From the NCBI RefSeq assembly GCF_020736365.1, contig NZ_CP085988.1:2796001-2860000 (forward strand): a DNA stretch of 64,000 nucleotides, written 5' to 3'. The DNA is from Clostridium sp. M62/1. Its GTDB lineage: Bacteria > Bacillota > Clostridia > Lachnospirales > Lachnospiraceae. Below the pieces are notes generated by a model, which was not told the origin of the DNA, did no database searches, and saw nothing but the letters and a program-made list of their open reading frames with translations. Both the position numbers and the translations under genes were made by a program. Below, in pieces: positions 61,529 to 64,000 of this stretch. Positions within the stretch are counted from its first letter, which is position 1. Every line of letters starts with the position of its first letter.

Positions 61529-62351
61529 ACCGCATCCCTTCCTTTAACTGTTCTTCTGTCAGATTAAATACTGCATCAATTAAGTCCGTGCGAAACGTGG
61601 CATTTCCCGTGCCGTTTCGTTTTCTTTTTTCGTCTGCCAGCTCGCCGCAGACGTTCATGACAGCCGCCCCGGCGCATGCAGCTGCAAAGGAGTCCTCCCT
61701 CCCTGCACCGGAAAATGCGCCCAGGAGCGCAGTCTGCATACAGCCGCTTCCTGTAATCCTGGCCATCACCGGACATCCGCCACGGAAGACGGCTGTCTGA
61801 TTTCCGTCAGAGATCAGATCGATTTCCCCGGATACAGCCGTTACGCTCCCGGTTCTTCTCGAAAGCTCCCTGAACTCTTCTGCAGCCCTGAGAAGATTCT
61901 CCTCTGTGACTCGATCGGCTCCGCCTGCATCCACCCCGCTTCCCGCAGCCTGCCTGCCGGCCAGATAGCGAAGCTCTGAGGCATTGCCCCGTATAATTGA
62001 AAAATGTACTTCCTCAAGCAGCCGCCTGGACTCTCTCCTGCGAAGCTCTGTGCCGCCGGCTGCCACCGGATCGAGAATCACCGGCTTTCCCAGAGCATTG
62101 GCCCGCTGCCCTGCCAGAATCATCGCATCAATGTTCTCAATCGCGCCCATATTGCAGACAAGGGCTGCCGCTCCCTCCACTGCCTCTGCCGCTTCCCGTA
62201 TATCGTGGGCCATGGACGGCGAGCCTCCCGCTGCCAGTATCACGTTGGCACAGTCATTGACCGTGACAAAATTTGTGATGCACTGCACCAGCGGACCCTG
62301 CTCCCTTGTCCTGCAAAACACTTCTAAAATTCTCTCTTGTAACTGATCCAT
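61509..62351 (-). CDS. thiM: Hydroxyethylthiazole kinase
   Basis: ThiM salvages thiazole by phosphorylating it. The 280-residue ribokinase-fold protein has PLVQCITNFVTVNDCANVILAAGGSPSMA (19-47), GKPVILDPVAAGGTELRR, IIRGNASELRYLAG, and the anion hole ITGSGCMQTALLGAFSGAG with catalytic Cys. An insert of about 15 residues (AAGSGVDAGGADRVTE) is visible. I chose the ATG at 62351; the longer frame to 62438 reads through repeat DNA and low-complexity residues. Together with thiE and thiD it gives the salvage route; no thiC or thiG is here. Confidence 0.94.
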   Translation of the reverse strand: MDQLQERILEVFCRTREQGPLVQCITNFVTVNDCANVILAAGGSPSMAHDIREAAEAVEGAAALVCNMGAIENIDAMILAGQRANALGKPVILDPVAAGGTELRRRESRRLLEEVHFSIIRGNASELRYLAGRQAAGSGVDAGGADRVTEENLLRAAEEFRELSRRTGSVTAVSGEIDLISDGNQTAVFRGGCPVMARITGSGCMQTALLGAFSGAGREDSFAAACAGAAVMNVCGELADEKRKRNGTGNATFRTDLIDAVFNLTEEQLKEGMRYEIFQG

Positions 62352-62429
62352 TCCCGGTCCCTTTCCGACTCCTTTTCTGCCTGTTCGGCTCCGTTCTGAC
62401 TCGTTTCCGGCGTCATTTCTGCCCTGTCC

Positions 62430-62477
62430 CAGCTTCATTCCGACTCAGCTTCATTCCTACTCAGCTTCTGATTTCAG
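62430..62477 (-). repeat. Three 16-bp direct repeats between thiW and thiM
   Basis: CAGCTTCATTCCGACT (62430-62445), CAGCTTCATTCCTACT (62446-62461) and CAGCTTCTGATTTCAG (62462-62477) lie head to tail on the + strand; the first two differ at one base. Further half-matches (TTCCGACT, TTCTGACT) run down to about 62375. Confidence 0.7.
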
Positions 62478-62498
62478 TACAGCATGTAAGCTGACTGT

Positions 62499-63059
62499 CT
62501 ATCCGATCGCATCCATCATCCGCCCGAATACTCCGGCGCGCTTTAAAAGCAGAAGCACTGCAATTCCCATGGCAGCTCCGACAGCAGCTGCCGGCGTGTA
62601 GAATGGAATATAATAGAAGGGAGACTGGGCATCCAGTCCGTAAAACAGCTTCATAAGAGGGTAGGATACCATGGCTCCGCAGAATCCGGTTCCCACCACC
62701 TCCCCTGCAAACACGAGATAAATATTTTTTGTCTTTCTGTACAGAAGTCCTCCCAGAATCGGCCCAAATACAGCCCCTGCCACTGCCTGGATAGTCCGCC
62801 CGCACATCATTCTCATCAGCCCGCACAGAAGCGCACTGACAAACCCGTACCACGGACCCAGAAATACAGCCGCCAGCACATCCACAAAATGCTGAAACGG
62901 AGCCATTGCCGGAAAATAGACAAAGGTATTCAGCACAAAGGCCAGACACGCAAACATGGCTGTCAAGACCATTTTTCTGGTTCTAAGGGACATTCCTGTT
63001 CTCTGCTGAACAGCTGCCCTGTTTTTTTCCTTCACTGTTTGGTTCACTGTCTTGTTCAT
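62499..63059 (-). CDS. thiW: Thiazole ECF transporter S component
   Basis: ThiW is the predicted substrate-binding membrane protein for thiazole uptake by the ECF transporter. The 186-residue protein has a polar N terminus and about five membrane segments: MVLTAMFACLAFVLNTFVYFPAMAP, FQHFVDVLAAVFLGPWYGFVSALLCGLMRMMCGR, GAVFGPILGGLLYRKTKN and TPAAAVGAAMGIAVLLLLKRAG. The PxQHxxDVLAAVxLGP pattern is typical. AAAGGAG precedes the ATG at 63059, and the longer frame from 63248 lies in the riboswitch leader. The TPP riboswitch and thiM next door support the role. Confidence 0.9.
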   Translation of the reverse strand: MNKTVNQTVKEKNRAAVQQRTGMSLRTRKMVLTAMFACLAFVLNTFVYFPAMAPFQHFVDVLAAVFLGPWYGFVSALLCGLMRMMCGRTIQAVAGAVFGPILGGLLYRKTKNIYLVFAGEVVGTGFCGAMVSYPLMKLFYGLDAQSPFYYIPFYTPAAAVGAAMGIAVLLLLKRAGVFGRMMDAIG

Positions 63060-63206
63060 TTTTCTACTTCTCTCCTTTGAAATACAGAGAAAACAGCCTG
63101 TCACAGCGCCGCTTTCTCCAGAATCAGGACAGAAAGGATTCACTCCTTTCCGCCCGGCGGTTCGGTTGCTTACAGAGCAAAGTCCCGGCGCTGCAAAAGG
63201 ACATAC

Positions 63207-63233
63207 AAAAAGAGACGCCTGATGCAGCGTCTC
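63207..63233 (-). terminator. Riboswitch-controlled terminator upstream of thiW
   Basis: GAGACGC (63212-63218) and GCGTCTC (63227-63233) form a 7-bp stem around TGCATCAG-type loop; on the minus strand it ends in TTTTT. It lies right after the TPP aptamer and should act as its expression platform. Confidence 0.8.
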
Positions 63234-63247
63234 CCGAAAAAATCTCA

Positions 63248-63337
63248 CCCTTTGACTTCCTACGACGGCATTATCCGCATCAGGTTAAAGGGTCGAAGTT
63301 CGATTACTTCCTCTCAGCCTGCCCACAAGCTCCCCTG
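63248..63337 (-). ncRNA. TPP riboswitch (THI element)
   Basis: The minus strand has the aptamer text in order: CAGGGGAGC, GGCTGAGAGGAAG, GACCCTTTAACCTGATGCGG, ATAATGCCGTCGTAGGAAG. These are the universal CUGAGA, ACCUGAU and GGAUAAUGCC blocks. It controls the thi operon behind it, stopping transcription at the terminator when TPP is high. Confidence 0.97.
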
Positions 63338-63352
63338 TTTTTTATCGTGCCT

Positions 63353-63381
63353 ATTATACCGCCGGATTCTTAAAAATGCAA
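63353..63381 (-). promoter_or_regulatory. Promoter of the thi operon
   Basis: TTGCAT (63376-63381) and TATAAT (63353-63358) on the minus strand are 17 bp apart, directly before the riboswitch. Confidence 0.75.
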
Positions 63382-63511
63382 GCCCTCTGTCTGATCTTTC
63401 ATTTATCTGTCCCATTTCTTTTCGTTTACATCAAAACTGAACCAGCCAGTGCGGCCTTTTCATTTCATTATTCATTTATAAGTAAACACTCCCTCTTAAG
63501 CTGCTTCCAGA

Positions 63512-63600
63512 CTAGAATTTACCGGCCTTAGCAGCTTCTTCAATGGAGACAGCCGCCAGGTATGTCTTCCGCTTAGATGAAGCACTCGGTGCATATCTTC
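63512..63600 (-). pseudogene. Possible gene tail, 29 in-frame residues
   Basis: A short minus-strand frame ends KRKTYLAAVSIEEAAKAGKF and TAG, after an upstream TGA and without a start. Its composition looks like real protein, so it might be a relic. AAGCTGCT/AGCAGCTT inverted repeats flank its end. It lies in the 280-bp gap between the thi promoter and the ATPase terminator, where nothing else was recognised. Confidence 0.25.
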
Positions 63601-63607
63601 ATTCAAA

Positions 63608-63654
63608 GAAAAAAGACAAAAGACGATTTCTCTGAAAAACCGTTCTTCTGTCTT
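63608..63654 (-). terminator. Terminator behind the P-type ATPase gene
   Basis: AAGACAAAAGACG (63613-63625) pairs with CGTTCTTCTGTCTT (63641-63654) with G-U and one bulge; on the minus strand it runs into TTTTTTC. Confidence 0.7.
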
Positions 63655-63660
63655 CCTTCA

Positions 63661-64000
63661 TTATTTTTCCGGCAATAGAGTTCCCATACTCTTCAGGCTA
63701 ATGGCTAAAGTAGACGTATTATGCAGCAGCGCGGAAGTCGTAGGCTGGATAACTCCCGCCACGCCAAGCGCAATCAGGGCCGCATTGATGGTAACTATTC
63801 CTCTGTAATTTTCCTGAATTCGATCCATCATAGCATTCGACAGGCGTTTCAGCACTACGATCTCCCGCAGATCTTCTGCGGCAATCGTTATATCCGCAAT
63901 CTCACGGGCAATTTCTGCCCCATCGCTGACAGCGATTCCCGTATCTGCAGCTGAAAGCGCCGGCGAATCGTTGATTCCGTCGCCGATCATCACGACCTTT
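63661..64000 (-). CDS. Heavy-metal P-type ATPase, C-terminal part
   Basis: The 112 residues present are the end of a P1B-type metal-transporting ATPase. They begin in the P-domain hinge VVMIGDGINDSPALSAADTGIAV, with the GDGxND Mg2+ site, and continue through SNAMMDRIQENYRGIVTINAALIALGVAG and TTSALLHNTSTLAISLKSMGTLL, the last membrane helices. The rest lies beyond the right edge, so the metal (Zn/Cd, Cu or other) cannot be told: the decisive Cys-Pro-x helix is outside. The frame stays open to the edge. Confidence 0.93.
   Translation of the reverse strand, partial: KVVMIGDGINDSPALSAADTGIAVSDGAEIAREIADITIAAEDLREIVVLKRLSNAMMDRIQENYRGIVTINAALIALGVAGVIQPTTSALLHNTSTLAISLKSMGTLLPEK

Overview
The window reads as chromosomal DNA of a Firmicute of class Clostridia, most likely a Lachnospiraceae (Clostridium cluster XIVa) gut anaerobe. 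The support is indirect but consistent: class II galT, type III glutamine synthetase, DapL, split cobalamin methionine synthase, ferredoxin-type aldo/keto reductases, ThiW and FolT ECF S-components, strong AGGAGG ribosome sites, and canonical TTGACA/TATAAT promoters. No rRNA, tRNA, CRISPR array or prophage was seen. Almost everything is core metabolism; the one clear mobile element is a group II intron.

Layout. 1-3.5 kb: purine genes purE-purM-purN-purD (minus, purD cut by the left edge), behind a promoter with two candidate operators. 3.6-6.5 kb: VanZ-like protein, small membrane protein and M29 aminopeptidase. 6.6-10.5 kb: UMP operon pyrF-pyrK-pyrD-pyrE plus a 49-residue membrane protein, flanked by a GNAT gene remnant. 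10.7-13.6 kb: nitroreductase, lrgA-lrgB, divergent acetyltransferase. 13.6-15.9 kb: group II intron seated directly behind the terminator of a small alarmone synthetase. 16-21 kb: alarmone synthetase, D-amino acid aminotransferase, Mrp ATPase, folT with a THF riboswitch, acyl-CoA thioesterase, HPr. 21.2-25.8 kb: metF (frameshifted), a separate methionine synthase reactivation protein and a metH lacking that domain. 26-32 kb: PTS EIIC-like protein, then galT, a second alarmone synthetase and a GGDEF/EAL protein. 32-36 kb: Gx transporter, ApbE, NusG-II protein and a secreted MBL-fold lipoprotein. 36-40.3 kb: histidine kinase, CitMHS transporter and response regulator, a likely carboxylate-sensing set. 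40.4-47.8 kb: pyrG-carA-carB-dapL. 47.8-51.8 kb: divergent glnN-asnB with a structured leader. 51.8-58.9 kb: hypothetical protein, MarR regulator with a YczE-type membrane protein, flavoprotein, cupin, two aldo/keto reductases under a MerR-type promoter, and a cytidylate-kinase-like protein. 59-63.4 kb: TPP-riboswitch operon thiW-thiM-thiE-HAD-thiamine-binding protein-thiD. Right edge: end of a metal P-type ATPase.

Main themes. Nucleotide synthesis is spread over three operons (pur, pyrFKDE, pyrG-carAB). Two riboswitches (THF, TPP) control vitamin uptake or salvage. Two alarmone synthetases and one c-di-GMP protein give a concentration of nucleotide signalling. I found no large undescribed multi-gene system. 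The best leads are small: a three-tier palindromic RNA/terminator element at 58141-58236, the hairpin-rich glnN leader, the 19-bp-spacer promoter of the aldo/keto reductase genes, the intron placed behind a terminator, and the metF frameshift.
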